A stretch of 64,000 nucleotides of DNA from Muribaculaceae bacterium. GTDB taxonomy: Bacteria > Bacteroidota > Bacteroidia > Bacteroidales > Muribaculaceae. The translations under genes and the position numbers were made by a program. Position 1 is the first letter of the stretch, and each line of letters starts with the position of its first letter. The DNA lies in contig JAGATX010000015.1 of assembly GCA_017621055.1 (NCBI GenBank), positions 1-64,000 of the forward strand, written 5' to 3'. Below the pieces are notes generated by a model. That model was given only the letters and a program-made list of their open reading frames with translations. It searched no databases and was not told the origin of the DNA. This document shows positions 33,308 to 43,202 of this stretch, piece after piece.

Positions 33308-35323
33308 TTATTTGCCGGGGGTCAGACCGGAGCCATTCTGATGGGGCGTGTTGCCATTTTCCTTATCGTCGGGGGTCGAAGTCGCTTCGGGTTGCTGGAC
33401 TGGCGCCTGTCCCGATATTCCTTGGTTCAGAGCGTTGGTAATCTCGGAAACCGGAACACTGCCGCTTGCAGGCGCCGGCGATACGGCCTCGGCGCCGTCG
33501 GGCGCAGCCTCAGGCTCCGGTTCGGACTGTGGTGTGGCGGCAACGGGGGCCGGAGCGGCCGGATGGGTTGCCGCCGGGGATGCGGGAGTGCCCTCCTCTG
33601 CCTCGTCGGAAACTATATCTTCGGTTTCGGGAGCCTCGGTCTCGGAACTATTGAAATATCCGGTAAAGAACGTGGTTATCGTACCGCCGAGAAGGGCGCC
33701 GGCAAGGAAAACCATGAAGAACAGCATGATAAATATGGCAACGCGTGCCATCCGCGAGCCTATGCCGCAGTAGTCGCTGTCGGAGAACCGGAAAAGCTCG
33801 GCCAGACGACTGAAAAAGCCCGTCTTCGTACCTGCCTTGTTCAGATCAGCCAGATAGAACGGCAGGTGGTCGGGTGTATCGTCGGCAGTACGGAGTGCCT
33901 GAGTGCGATATTTTGCCGGCGACCCCAGGCTGACTGTCACGGAGCCTTTGAGAATGCTTTCGAATTGTTTTTCGAAAATCATATTTCCGTCGCCTGGCTG
34001 GAAGCGGGCATTGACCACTGTCGAGGTCTCGTCGCCGTTGCCGACTGAACTGGTGACGAACAGCCAGTAATTGGTGCCCTTCAGGGCCGCGGGAAGGACA
34101 ACCCTGAGCACACACCCGGCGGCAGGTGCTTGATCAGCCGGCATGTGCTTGCGTTGCGGCTCTGCGACGACTATATCCATGACTTTAACAACGATACGAT
34201 CGCCGACAATACGCACTCCCATCAACTCGCAGCCACTGTCGCGGCTGAGCTGGAAATACTCCGTGATGGGGCGGCCGCCGATGGCGTCGAAATCCTTTAT
34301 TTTATCGCCTGAAACAGTAAAATCGCGTGTGACGGGTACAAAGTTGCCTTTGGCGTCGCGATAGCCCAGATTATCGAGCACCTTGTCGCGGGCAAGGTCG
34401 GTCTTCACGCCCTCTACGGTATAAGTAAATGTCTTACTGATTGGAACGGGAGCTATGTTTGCCGTGACCGTCGCCGTTGCTGCATTCATATCGAACGATA
34501 TCCATGGCAGTTCAGGCAGTCCCTCGCCGGTATAGTATGCTTTGATGATATCGGCATATGCCAGCCGGAAACTTTCCTCGTGATAGCACTCGGGATCGTA
34601 GCCGAGGGCCTTGGTGGAGATAAGCACGGCATCGTCGCTCATCTCGTTGGTGAAATCATTCTTGTCGCACACCACATGAATACGCATCGGAGGACGGGCG
34701 TCCATGTCTTCGGCCGTGAAGGTGAACAGGCGGTCGGTGCCGTTGAAATGTCCGAAAGCGAGCTGCGACACCATGGCGAGCCGGTCGGACGGCATCAGCG
34801 GCAGATGCATCATATAATTCGGGATATCTGCATCGGCACACTCCACGAAATAAGGGCTGTTCAGTCCCTGCATCACTGCTGAACCGCCCCACATGGCCTT
34901 GAGGGTCAGTTCCGACACCACCCGCTGCATCTGCTCCACAGGGAAAACCGGGCGTGCCTGACCCGGACGAAAGCGCCACATGGCACCCTCGCGGACAATA
35001 ACATCACCCTCTACGGTGGCGGCTATGGCGTCGAGTATGTACTTGGGACTGACAGGGCGGCATCCCTGTTGCAAGATTAGAGCGCCTGTAGGCACCTGAA
35101 TGCTGTATTTGAGCGCGTTAATCCGGCCGTCGCCCGGATTGAAACGGCAGAGCACACGCTCGTACACAGAGTATTCGGGGCCGAGAGTGGCGCTGTAGTA
35201 TACCTCCCCGGCAACACGGCTCAAATAACTGCCGTCCTGCGGAGGTGTGCCCTCCCACCCTATGAGTACAAAGTTCTGAAAGCCGGGTTTACGGCCTGAG
35301 ATTGCGATACCTATGTTTGCCAT
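33308..35323 (-). CDS. Single-pass protein with large cytoplasmic domain, possibly GTPase-associated (GAP1-like)
   Basis: The 671-residue product begins directly with a folded domain (MANIGIAISGRKPGFQNFVLIGWEG..LSRVAGEVYYSATLGPEYSVYERVLCRFNPG), with no signal peptide. Residues to about 530 are predicted cytoplasmic. One membrane helix follows (about 532-562, VAIFIMLFFMVFLAGALLGG), then a Pro/Ala/Glu-rich periplasmic tail of roughly 110 residues. The N-terminal domain loosely recalls the GTPase-associated protein 1 families described next to TRAFAC-type GTPases, and the next upstream gene encodes such a GTPase 3 bases away. That resemblance is my inference and needs a profile search. Confidence 0.6.
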   Translation of the reverse strand: MANIGIAISGRKPGFQNFVLIGWEGTPPQDGSYLSRVAGEVYYSATLGPEYSVYERVLCRFNPGDGRINALKYSIQVPTGALILQQGCRPVSPKYILDAIAATVEGDVIVREGAMWRFRPGQARPVFPVEQMQRVVSELTLKAMWGGSAVMQGLNSPYFVECADADIPNYMMHLPLMPSDRLAMVSQLAFGHFNGTDRLFTFTAEDMDARPPMRIHVVCDKNDFTNEMSDDAVLISTKALGYDPECYHEESFRLAYADIIKAYYTGEGLPELPWISFDMNAATATVTANIAPVPISKTFTYTVEGVKTDLARDKVLDNLGYRDAKGNFVPVTRDFTVSGDKIKDFDAIGGRPITEYFQLSRDSGCELMGVRIVGDRIVVKVMDIVVAEPQRKHMPADQAPAAGCVLRVVLPAALKGTNYWLFVTSSVGNGDETSTVVNARFQPGDGNMIFEKQFESILKGSVTVSLGSPAKYRTQALRTADDTPDHLPFYLADLNKAGTKTGFFSRLAELFRFSDSDYCGIGSRMARVAIFIMLFFMVFLAGALLGGTITTFFTGYFNSSETEAPETEDIVSDEAEEGTPASPAATHPAAPAPVAATPQSEPEPEAAPDGAEAVSPAPASGSVPVSEITNALNQGISGQAPVQQPEATSTPDDKENGNTPHQNGSGLTPGK

Positions 35324-35326
35324 GGC

Positions 35327-37300
35327 TTATGCGAATGGATTGGTGAAAAAATCGCGTATTTTATCGCCGAAACTGGAACGACGGACAACGCAGTAGTCGC
35401 TGATTGTATCCAGTATATCGTCGCTGCCGCGCCGGTCGTACTCGAAGATGTTTCCGACGGTGAAATGCCCCAGCGAATAGGCGAAAACCAGGGGGACACC
35501 GTCTTCGTTGGGATCGCGCGAGGCATTGATACCGAACTGACGGCAGCCCTCCACAATCACACGTCGGCCGGCCTCGTTGACAACGCGGCACACGGCATCG
35601 TGGGCCGCATCGGCAAGCTTTCCCGTGGGCGACGGCGGCAATGTATCGCTCTTGGTGACGATGAAGTGGAGTCCTATGACCTTCGACATGACGTCGACAT
35701 TTGGGTTTACGCCGTTTTCGTCGCCGAACATCAGGCTGATGAGTTTCTTGACGGAACTTACCTGATCGTCCTGCTCGACAAGTTCCTTGGTAGGATCAAT
35801 GACGATGAAGAATATCTTGGGATTGGGCGTGTTGAATATTTCAGGAGCGCCCATGCCCATGTCGGCAAAACTTGTTATTGCGCCGCCATCCGAGTATATG
35901 GCCTCGACGATGCGGTCGTAGAAAGCCTCGCCCGCCATCTCGAAAAGATTGAAGTCATAGTGCTTGTTGTCGCGGCCCATCACGCTGGCCTTGATAGTGG
36001 CGATAAAGTTCTTGGGCGTACCCTCCAGCGCCACGCCGTTGCGGGCGTAGGTATGCACCAGGCTGCCGTAGTCGCCGCTGAATCGGCGCTCGTCGAACCA
36101 CAGACGGTCGTTGAGCAGCAGGCCGCTGAGCAGGCACGTCTTTCCCGTCGACGATATGCCGAAGAACACCACGTCGGTGAGGCCTTCCTCGCCGAGACCC
36201 GTGCCGAAACGCGTGGAGTCGTCGGGCGACGGTGGCAGTGAATTCAGTATCGTCGGCAGATTGAGGATGCGGTCGAAAAGAGCGTCGGAGGCGCCGGCGG
36301 CATCCTTCAGTTCTTCGTCGGTGAACACCCCGCTGCGCCGCAGTTCCAGAAAGTTCTCGTAAGAATACGCGTTCGGCGCACGGCGTATCTCGTCGAGGGT
36401 GTCGCGCTTGAGGTCGGCGATACGCTCCTTGACTTTGCCGATAAAAAGATGGCCGGGATTGTGCTCCGCGAAGTTGATGAGAGAATAGATGTCGGCTCGT
36501 CTCAGCGAATTTTCCCAGTCGGCACGCTCGCGCGCCAGACGTGCTATGTCGGCCATATGCCGGCCCCCGGAAGTCCACACTGTTGTGTAGCGACGAACGC
36601 CCTCCTGTATGTCGGGTTGCGACAGTGCCCAGTTCCACATCATGTCGTCGAGCTGATCCTTGCGCTGCTCGGTGAGAGAATAAGAAGTCAGAAACCGCCG
36701 GGCGGCATCGAAGTCGGCGAGTTTGCCGTCGGGAGTGACGAGCATGGCCCATTCGCGGCGGGCCGCCTCGGCCATAAGGTGTCGTATTGTGTCGGCCCAT
36801 TCGTTGCAGCGTGCAACTTCGGCCGCGGCATAGTCATCATTGCGGTATGCATTGAGAAAATCGCGGATGGCATTGACCACACCGGTGCCGGGCATGGCAC
36901 CCGTGGCTGTATTTGCCTCGAGAGCCCGGCTGACTTCCTCCTCGAGTTGGGCAAACTTCCGTTTTTCGGTAAGGCGTCGTTCCATTCCTTCTATTTCAGC
37001 AACATGCGCCGCTGCCGAACCTTTGCCCCGCCATGCGCGCAAATAGGAATTCACGGCCAACAGCACAGCATCGTCGTCGCCGCTCATTTCGGTGAGCGCG
37101 CGGTATTGTTTCACCTCCTCTGGATCGGGACGCGATTGCAGATTGGCCTTTACATCCGCGAGTTTGGGCTGGAAGTCACTGTTGGAGGCGGCGTAGCCCT
37201 CGAGGTCGGCCATCGTCAGCTGATGGGCGAGGACTTTTTCAACCACAGCCTCGACGCTACTGCGGTTCAACCATAATTTTATTGCTTGGGTGAGTGCCAT
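35327..37300 (-). CDS. P-loop GTPase with long helical N-terminal region (DO-GTPase2-like)
   Basis: The 657-residue cytoplasmic protein has, up to about residue 370, a charged all-helical region of repeat character. The P-loop domain follows: VVFFGISSTGKTCLLSG (G1, about residue 387), FEMAGEAFYD (G3-like DxAGE variant, about 454), PKIFFIVIDPT, and VTKSD (G4, about 548). The AGE motif and TKSD resemble the TRAFAC-related 'double-GTPase' families known from bacterial conflict systems; membership is inferred. It sits 5 bases after a four-helix membrane protein gene and 3 bases before the 671-residue partner. Confidence 0.75.
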   Translation of the reverse strand: MALTQAIKLWLNRSSVEAVVEKVLAHQLTMADLEGYAASNSDFQPKLADVKANLQSRPDPEEVKQYRALTEMSGDDDAVLLAVNSYLRAWRGKGSAAAHVAEIEGMERRLTEKRKFAQLEEEVSRALEANTATGAMPGTGVVNAIRDFLNAYRNDDYAAAEVARCNEWADTIRHLMAEAARREWAMLVTPDGKLADFDAARRFLTSYSLTEQRKDQLDDMMWNWALSQPDIQEGVRRYTTVWTSGGRHMADIARLARERADWENSLRRADIYSLINFAEHNPGHLFIGKVKERIADLKRDTLDEIRRAPNAYSYENFLELRRSGVFTDEELKDAAGASDALFDRILNLPTILNSLPPSPDDSTRFGTGLGEEGLTDVVFFGISSTGKTCLLSGLLLNDRLWFDERRFSGDYGSLVHTYARNGVALEGTPKNFIATIKASVMGRDNKHYDFNLFEMAGEAFYDRIVEAIYSDGGAITSFADMGMGAPEIFNTPNPKIFFIVIDPTKELVEQDDQVSSVKKLISLMFGDENGVNPNVDVMSKVIGLHFIVTKSDTLPPSPTGKLADAAHDAVCRVVNEAGRRVIVEGCRQFGINASRDPNEDGVPLVFAYSLGHFTVGNIFEYDRRGSDDILDTISDYCVVRRSSFGDKIRDFFTNPFA

Positions 37301-37305
37301 TTATG

Positions 37306-38292
37306 TCAGAGCTTAACACCATGAGCGCTGCTCAGCCGACGTCGATTGTCGCGAGCATTGACCTTGGTGGAGTACGAGAAGATAAAAAGGAAAAAATACA
37401 AAAACACAATCAGGCCGTAGAGAACTATGCCCTGCCAGCTGATGACAAAAATCTTGTCGTAGGCGGCGGCAAACGTAACGGGAGTGACCGCATAGTCGCG
37501 CGGACTGTCGTTATATGCCGAATATGCCGAGCCGCCGCGGGTGGCTATCAGCGGCAGCTGCATGGAGTGGCTCTGGCGAGTGAGAGTGGAGGCGAGTTCG
37601 CCGGCGAAAGGCTCCAGTCCCGTGCGCAGATGGCGGAATGCCGCCGGCGACAGGCCCGCGGCATCGGCCTGATAGACGGCGAGTGTGGCTGCGTAGCCGT
37701 CGTTCCAGCTTATGCTTCCTATCTGCAGAGCGTCGATCATCGCATCATGACGGGCGGAGAACGACGCAAGAGTCTGCTCGCCAACGGTGCCGGGCTGCTG
37801 CGACAGATAATCACGCAGATAAGCCGTCAAGGCGGCGTCGGCCTCGCTTGTGCCTGAATTGGAGAAATTGCGTAGCCCGCTGAGCGTGCGCGAGGCACGT
37901 TCGTGCTCATAGCTCCGGAAAGTGCTCCACATCGTAGCCACCGAATCCACATCGGCTATGGCCGCGTTGCCTATGGCACGAGCGCAAAGCACATAGTTTA
38001 CCGTATAAATGGCGGGTACGGCCACATAGGCCACGACAGCGAAAGCACCGATAAGACTCACAATCCTTACGGTAAGCCAGTTGCGCATATCCGCAACACT
38101 TGTTTTGGATCGCACGAGGAAGAACATCGATACCGCTCCTATCAGCGCTGCCAAAGCCGTGCTGACTATAACCAGCAAGGGTGCACAGCCCGCCAGAGTC
38201 AGACCCACATAGCAGCAACCCATTATCAGCAGCCACCCTACGATGGTGATAATCAGTCCTAAAGATATGAATTTGCCACTTTTATGTTGCAT
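37306..38292 (-). CDS. Four-helix membrane protein with periplasmic domain
   Basis: The 328-residue product has three N-terminal membrane helices (about 9-29, 33-58 and 72-96), then a soluble helical domain of about 185 residues (SYEHERASRTLSGLRNFS...AFRHLRTGLEPFAGELASTL). A last helix lies at about 283-306 (IFVISWQGIVLYGLIVFLYFFLFIF), followed by a basic cytoplasmic tail. I do not recognise the family. Position in the operon and topology suggest a membrane platform for the neighbouring GTPase. Confidence 0.65.
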   Translation of the reverse strand: MQHKSGKFISLGLIITIVGWLLIMGCCYVGLTLAGCAPLLVIVSTALAALIGAVSMFFLVRSKTSVADMRNWLTVRIVSLIGAFAVVAYVAVPAIYTVNYVLCARAIGNAAIADVDSVATMWSTFRSYEHERASRTLSGLRNFSNSGTSEADAALTAYLRDYLSQQPGTVGEQTLASFSARHDAMIDALQIGSISWNDGYAATLAVYQADAAGLSPAAFRHLRTGLEPFAGELASTLTRQSHSMQLPLIATRGGSAYSAYNDSPRDYAVTPVTFAAAYDKIFVISWQGIVLYGLIVFLYFFLFIFSYSTKVNARDNRRRLSSAHGVKL

Positions 38293-38313
38293 ATCCGGTA
38301 ATATCTTGATAAT

Positions 38314-40185
38314 TTATGAATTAGCCTTGATAAAGAATGGAGTTCCGTGATGAAACCAGTCGGCGTCGACCCCCGAGACGAGCGCTTTGCCGGCATCGTC
38401 GGCACTCAGCGTTATGCGGGCGGCTCCGAACGACATTTCACCATCGCCGGCAGCAGCCGACACTGTCAGAACTATATCGTTGCCATTGGCAGCGGCGGTA
38501 TATGCGGCATCGACAGGCGTCAGGTTCTCGCGGTTTGAGCTGTACAGCAGACGGCCTCTATTGGCCGACGTGGGCTCCAGCTCGACAGTAACAATGGGCG
38601 GCAGCGCCGTGCTGTCGGCTATATCGAGGTACCCGAGCATACAGAACTTATAGCGGTCGCCGCTGCCGCGCGTTATGCTGTTTTTCACCGCCGCGAAGTC
38701 CGATACGGTGTTGTACACGGCCTCTACTGCCGGTCCCGTCTGCACGATCGGCCCTATGGTTGTGCTGCCGGTGACCGGCAGACCCGTATTCTTGAGTATG
38801 GATATTATCTCTTCGGTATTGAGGGTGGGATCCACACTTTTCATCAGCCCTACCGTGCCGGCGACGATGGGCGACGAGAAACTTGTGCCGTCGACCAGCA
38901 TATAACCTTCCGTGCCGGGAACGATGCCGGGGACCTGGACTCCGGGCGCCGAAACAGTGCTCTCATATATCTGACGGTCAGCGAAATTACCGAAATTGCT
39001 GAAATCGGCCTTGTGCATAGTGGCGTCGACCGACGATACCTTGATGATATTGTCGCCGCGTTTTGAGGCATCGAGTGCCGTGAACACATCCTCGTTGCCC
39101 GCCGCCCATACAAGGGTGACATAATTCCGCTGGGCCATATCATATACATAGTGCCACACGTTCTCCTGAGCCAGCAACTCAGTGCCGGCGGCAGCTATCT
39201 GCTGCTCCACGGGCCAGCCCGCGACCTCCTCGGTGAAAGCCAGGCCGGCCGATATGTTGATAACCTGCGCACGCTTGTTTATGGCGTAGAGAATGCCCTG
39301 CAGCATTGCCAGGCAACCGAAGCGGTGGCCCAGACTTACGGGCATGAAACGGCAACGCGGTGCCACACCGGCGCTGGAGCGCCCATTGCCGGTGGCGCCG
39401 AGAGCCATGCCGGCCACCATGCTGCCGTGGGCATAGACAGGATTGGGCCGCTGCGCGTTATAGTCCGACGGCAGGCTCACGTCGCTGTTGCCGTTGGCCA
39501 CAGAGTAAGGCTCTACAATCTCTGTCGAGGCAAATTCCACATTCTCGAGGTCGAAATAGCTGTCGACGACGGCAACGGTGACATCGTTCGAACCCATGGT
39601 TATGTTCCATGCGTCCGGTATCTTCATCATATCGAAATAATATGCATGCCCGGCATTGCGGAATACCGGATCATTGGGCGTTTCGCCCGTTTCCATCACG
39701 CTCTCGTCGAAGACCATGAACGGTATGTCCGGGATTTGCCCGGGCAGCGCTTCCATAATCTCCACTCGGCGCTCCGCCGGGACCTCTATCGACATCAGCT
39801 TGGTGTTGGGGTCGTAGAACAGAATGCGGTATTCGTCGCCGGGATAAAGCTCGTGAAAACGGTTGCACCACTGCTCGTACTCGGCCTGACCGGTCTCCGA
39901 ATCGAAAAGTACATTCAGCCGGTTGGCGACGACCTGCCGGCCGCCCTCGTCGATGATATCCTCATCGTTGATGGGGGGTATCACCTCGCTGACGGGGCGG
40001 TCGGGCAGCGTTGCGTCCACGCTGTCGTCCGTACATTGACGGAACTGACTAAGCAGGAACAGGAAAATCGCCAGCAGAACCATGAAAAGGATACTGCGCC
40101 ACAGGCATCCTCCGCAACCCCACGGCTGCCAGAAAAAGTAATGCCATTTGACAGGTCCTTTCGAATCGAAATGTACTCGCTTCAT
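38314..40185 (-). CDS. Membrane-anchored subtilisin-like serine protease (S8 family)
   Basis: The 623-residue product has a short basic cytoplasmic N-terminus, one membrane helix (about 29-47), a propeptide-like region (about 75-150) and a subtilase domain. The triad is intact: Asp near 208 in VAVVDSYFD, His near 253 in YAHGSMVAGMA, Ser near 435 in DGTSFSSPIVAG. The oxyanion Asn is in VWAAGNED. A beta-rich C-terminal region of about 120 residues follows. The ATG at 40185 begins the protein; longer in-frame sequence overlaps the SrfC-like gene. N-in topology puts the protease in the periplasm. It is probably the effector or processing arm of the system (inference). Confidence 0.85.
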   Translation of the reverse strand: MKRVHFDSKGPVKWHYFFWQPWGCGGCLWRSILFMVLLAIFLFLLSQFRQCTDDSVDATLPDRPVSEVIPPINDEDIIDEGGRQVVANRLNVLFDSETGQAEYEQWCNRFHELYPGDEYRILFYDPNTKLMSIEVPAERRVEIMEALPGQIPDIPFMVFDESVMETGETPNDPVFRNAGHAYYFDMMKIPDAWNITMGSNDVTVAVVDSYFDLENVEFASTEIVEPYSVANGNSDVSLPSDYNAQRPNPVYAHGSMVAGMALGATGNGRSSAGVAPRCRFMPVSLGHRFGCLAMLQGILYAINKRAQVINISAGLAFTEEVAGWPVEQQIAAAGTELLAQENVWHYVYDMAQRNYVTLVWAAGNEDVFTALDASKRGDNIIKVSSVDATMHKADFSNFGNFADRQIYESTVSAPGVQVPGIVPGTEGYMLVDGTSFSSPIVAGTVGLMKSVDPTLNTEEIISILKNTGLPVTGSTTIGPIVQTGPAVEAVYNTVSDFAAVKNSITRGSGDRYKFCMLGYLDIADSTALPPIVTVELEPTSANRGRLLYSSNRENLTPVDAAYTAAANGNDIVLTVSAAAGDGEMSFGAARITLSADDAGKALVSGVDADWFHHGTPFFIKANS

Positions 40186-40225
40186 ATTATATTGATATTG
40201 ATTGATTTTTCGGAATTTCGGGCAG

Positions 40226-43162
40226 TCAGCAGCTCGCTTTGAGGCTCTCGAGCAGTTCGCCCAGAGCGTGGTTGGCTTCCGGGCTGAGATCCGACCGCTT
40301 GATGTGCACCACATAAGCGATGGTCATATACTCTTTCCATTCGTTGTAATGGCGATCGAAAGAGTCGGTGAGCGAGCCTCCGCCCTCAAGCATACGGCCG
40401 AAGAGTTCCTCGAGTTCGTCGTGGCTGTAGGTGCTCCGGCGTTCCCGGTTCATGTAGTCGAAAGCGGGCAGGTCGTTTTCCTTGATTACCAGGCGTGCCT
40501 TGCTCTTGAGTTCGTCGCTGAGCATGGAGTAGCCGAAATCATTGACAAAGGTATTGATTATCGACGACATCATGTCGGCCACCAGACTCTCCTTCATCTG
40601 CGCCAGGTTGGCGATGGTTACTTCCGAGGTTATCTTATCGGCTATATAGTCGGCCAGATGCACACGCTCGGCGCATTCTATCAGCGTGTTGACCATATCC
40701 TTCATCAGCACGGGGTCCACGCCGTCGTCGCCGGAGAAGGTGTTGACAATCTCCTCGGAATGCAGTTTCGCGCGCCACAACTCCATGATATGGTCAGCGA
40801 TGAAGACCTGGTTGGTCTTGGGCCGCAGTTTGTCGCTGAACAGAAGCTCGGTGTTGATGTTCCGGCGTGCCATGGCCTGCTCGGCCATGGCGCGTGTGCG
40901 CCAGTGGTAAGCCTTCATGAGACGTTCCCATTTCTCGTCGATGGAGCGGCAGTCCTCGAAGTCGTTGCACGAGCGGCGGATGATCTGGTATTCGCGGAAA
41001 TTGTTGATTGTTTCGTTGAGGTCGGTGCCGTTCACGAGTTTATGTACCACCCCGAGGCATTCCACCTCCGTAACCTGCAGTGCCTGGAGAAGGTGCCCGA
41101 AGAAGTAGTTGTCGGCATCGCACGCAAGGTCGAGTTCCCATCGCAGGTTCATGGCGTTGTCGATGTTGCGGAGCAGTTTTTCAGCCTCGTTGTCACTGTC
41201 GTATTCTGCGGCGAGGATATCGCGCACCTTGCCCATTATGCGGCGGCGTTCACGCGTCATCTGCTCGTCGCGTATCGCTGCCGCCGCGCGCGACACCTTG
41301 TTCATGCGGTCGATGATATACAGCGAACCGTCGTTGTTCACCGTGGCGGCGACGTCCCACGCGAGTTCGGGGTCGAAGAAAAGCTCGCGGACACTCGAAT
41401 TGGAGATGAACGTGCGCCGCAGAAGACGATAGAAATCCTCGCTCATCTTCAGCCCTTTCTCGGGCGACGACGTGGCAACGTCGTAGCCTTCGAACATGCC
41501 GTTGCCCTGTGCCGTGCAAGCGCTGAAGGCATAGGACCGGAGAAGATAGGTATCCTTGAACGAGTGACCGGAAGCGTCCCAGTTGCGGAACCAGTCAACA
41601 TTCGTCCAGTTGAGCACGGCGTCGAGAAGAACGGTGCGGAAGCGGTCCTCCCAGCGGTTGTTCACCGCCGGCTCTTCGTTGTGGCTTCGAAGGTCCTTCT
41701 CTGTCATGTCGATGTTTATCTTGGTGGCCACAAGCATCAGCGGCGAGATGCCGCCGGTGCGGCGCAGCGTTTCGGCGCGTTCGGCGGCGTCGGCGCCGAC
41801 GTTGCGGCGCACCCACTGGTCCAGAAGGATGTGCAGGTTCTTCACCTCGCTCTGTTTGTGGTGGTGGCAGAACATGAGCACCTTCATCATGTGGCTCTCG
41901 CTGTAGTGATTGAACAGATATGCTATCTTTCCGCGCAGGAAAAGCTTTACCAATACGCTCTGGCCGCTCTTGTCGCGTTCGCCCTCGCGGCAGTTCGCTT
42001 CATCCTGCTGTTCGGGTGAGCGTGCGCCGGGGAAATCGAGCAGATCAGTATCGTTCATCAGCGATTTATCCACCGTTGGCGTGAGCTTGCGCCAGGCCGC
42101 CGAAGGCAACCAGCCGGGCCGGCCGTCGTTGGCGCCGTCATAGCTGTAACTAAGCTTCTCGTCGATGTACTCGGGGTCGATTTTGAAAATGACCTCGGCG
42201 GAAATGGCGCACAAGTCGCACGTGGCGTAGCCGGTCACCTCGCGCAGCTCGCGGGGCGACGGCGACGGAACATAGACCGACGTCTTTATCGGCCATTCGG
42301 CATCGTCGAGGCCGTTGAGACATGCCACCGACATGATTGTGCGCTTGTTTTCGCCACCGTGCATCACCGTCTCGAGGGGCACATAGACCTCAGCGGCAAA
42401 ATCGAGCGCGGAGAGGTCGCCGACAAGACGCTCGAACAGGCGCGATATTGCGGCATTCTCGTGCCAAAGGTATTTGAGCACCGTCACCCATTCTGCAGGT
42501 GGCACGCGCCGTATCACCCTTGCAAGCGTTTCGAAGAGTTTGCTGCGCCGCATACCTTGTGTGGGCGACGGCAGATAGCTCTCCAGGTAGCTCTTTACAT
42601 CGAGAATATCGTCCTCGGTGAGATATGCATGTGCATTCTCCTCACGCGTGGCATAACTGTGGTATATTCTCTCGGCGATTTCGCGCAGTTCCTCATCGGA
42701 GTACTGGCCATAGTCTCGGATATTGGAATAGTATCCGGCAACGAGAATGGAAACCAGCTGACCCGGACGCAGCAGCTTGACAATCACCGGATAGTCCTTG
42801 TTGTATCGTTCGGGGTTGCGGCTGAAACTTGTCAGGCGCGTCACCACGCCGGTGGCTTCGCGGTCATCGCCGATGGGATTTATCTGGTCCACGAAGCCCA
42901 CGCCCTCGGGATATTTGCTCGATTTTATCCTGAAGGGTTTGTCTGTGCGGTTCAGGAGGGTGTTTATCTGATAGCTCTTGCCGGTCTGGCTCTCGCCGAA
43001 GGCCCCGATTGCCGGGTTTTCGTCCATTGCCATCTTCTGGCGCAGCAGCCGGCGCCGTCCCTGCACGAACTCTATGAAATTGTTCTCGTACTGGTCGGGC
43101 TTGTTGGCCTTGAGCCATGCCAGACCGTCGTTGAGAAGTTTGATATCGTCGTTTATTGTCAT
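40226..43162 (-). CDS. SrfC-like P-loop protein (putative virulence factor family)
   Basis: The 978-residue cytoplasmic protein resembles SrfC of the Salmonella/Xenorhabdus srfABC operons. The P-loop is FGESQTGKSYQI (residues 55-66, lysine 62). A DxxG-like switch occurs as LLDFPGARSPEQQ (about residue 377), and LVATKIN (about 479) fits a TKxD-like base-recognition site with Asn in place of Asp. The C-terminal half is helical, as in dynamin-like or large GTPases. The N-terminal helix and P-loop spacing match the family. It follows srfB by 40 bases, the same order as in srfABC. Confidence 0.85.
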   Translation of the reverse strand: MTINDDIKLLNDGLAWLKANKPDQYENNFIEFVQGRRRLLRQKMAMDENPAIGAFGESQTGKSYQINTLLNRTDKPFRIKSSKYPEGVGFVDQINPIGDDREATGVVTRLTSFSRNPERYNKDYPVIVKLLRPGQLVSILVAGYYSNIRDYGQYSDEELREIAERIYHSYATREENAHAYLTEDDILDVKSYLESYLPSPTQGMRRSKLFETLARVIRRVPPAEWVTVLKYLWHENAAISRLFERLVGDLSALDFAAEVYVPLETVMHGGENKRTIMSVACLNGLDDAEWPIKTSVYVPSPSPRELREVTGYATCDLCAISAEVIFKIDPEYIDEKLSYSYDGANDGRPGWLPSAAWRKLTPTVDKSLMNDTDLLDFPGARSPEQQDEANCREGERDKSGQSVLVKLFLRGKIAYLFNHYSESHMMKVLMFCHHHKQSEVKNLHILLDQWVRRNVGADAAERAETLRRTGGISPLMLVATKINIDMTEKDLRSHNEEPAVNNRWEDRFRTVLLDAVLNWTNVDWFRNWDASGHSFKDTYLLRSYAFSACTAQGNGMFEGYDVATSSPEKGLKMSEDFYRLLRRTFISNSSVRELFFDPELAWDVAATVNNDGSLYIIDRMNKVSRAAAAIRDEQMTRERRRIMGKVRDILAAEYDSDNEAEKLLRNIDNAMNLRWELDLACDADNYFFGHLLQALQVTEVECLGVVHKLVNGTDLNETINNFREYQIIRRSCNDFEDCRSIDEKWERLMKAYHWRTRAMAEQAMARRNINTELLFSDKLRPKTNQVFIADHIMELWRAKLHSEEIVNTFSGDDGVDPVLMKDMVNTLIECAERVHLADYIADKITSEVTIANLAQMKESLVADMMSSIINTFVNDFGYSMLSDELKSKARLVIKENDLPAFDYMNRERRSTYSHDELEELFGRMLEGGGSLTDSFDRHYNEWKEYMTIAYVVHIKRSDLSPEANHALGELLESLKASC

Positions 43163-43202
43163 AGTAGTCGGAATGTGAGTGATTGGTAATGAAACAAATG
43201 CA

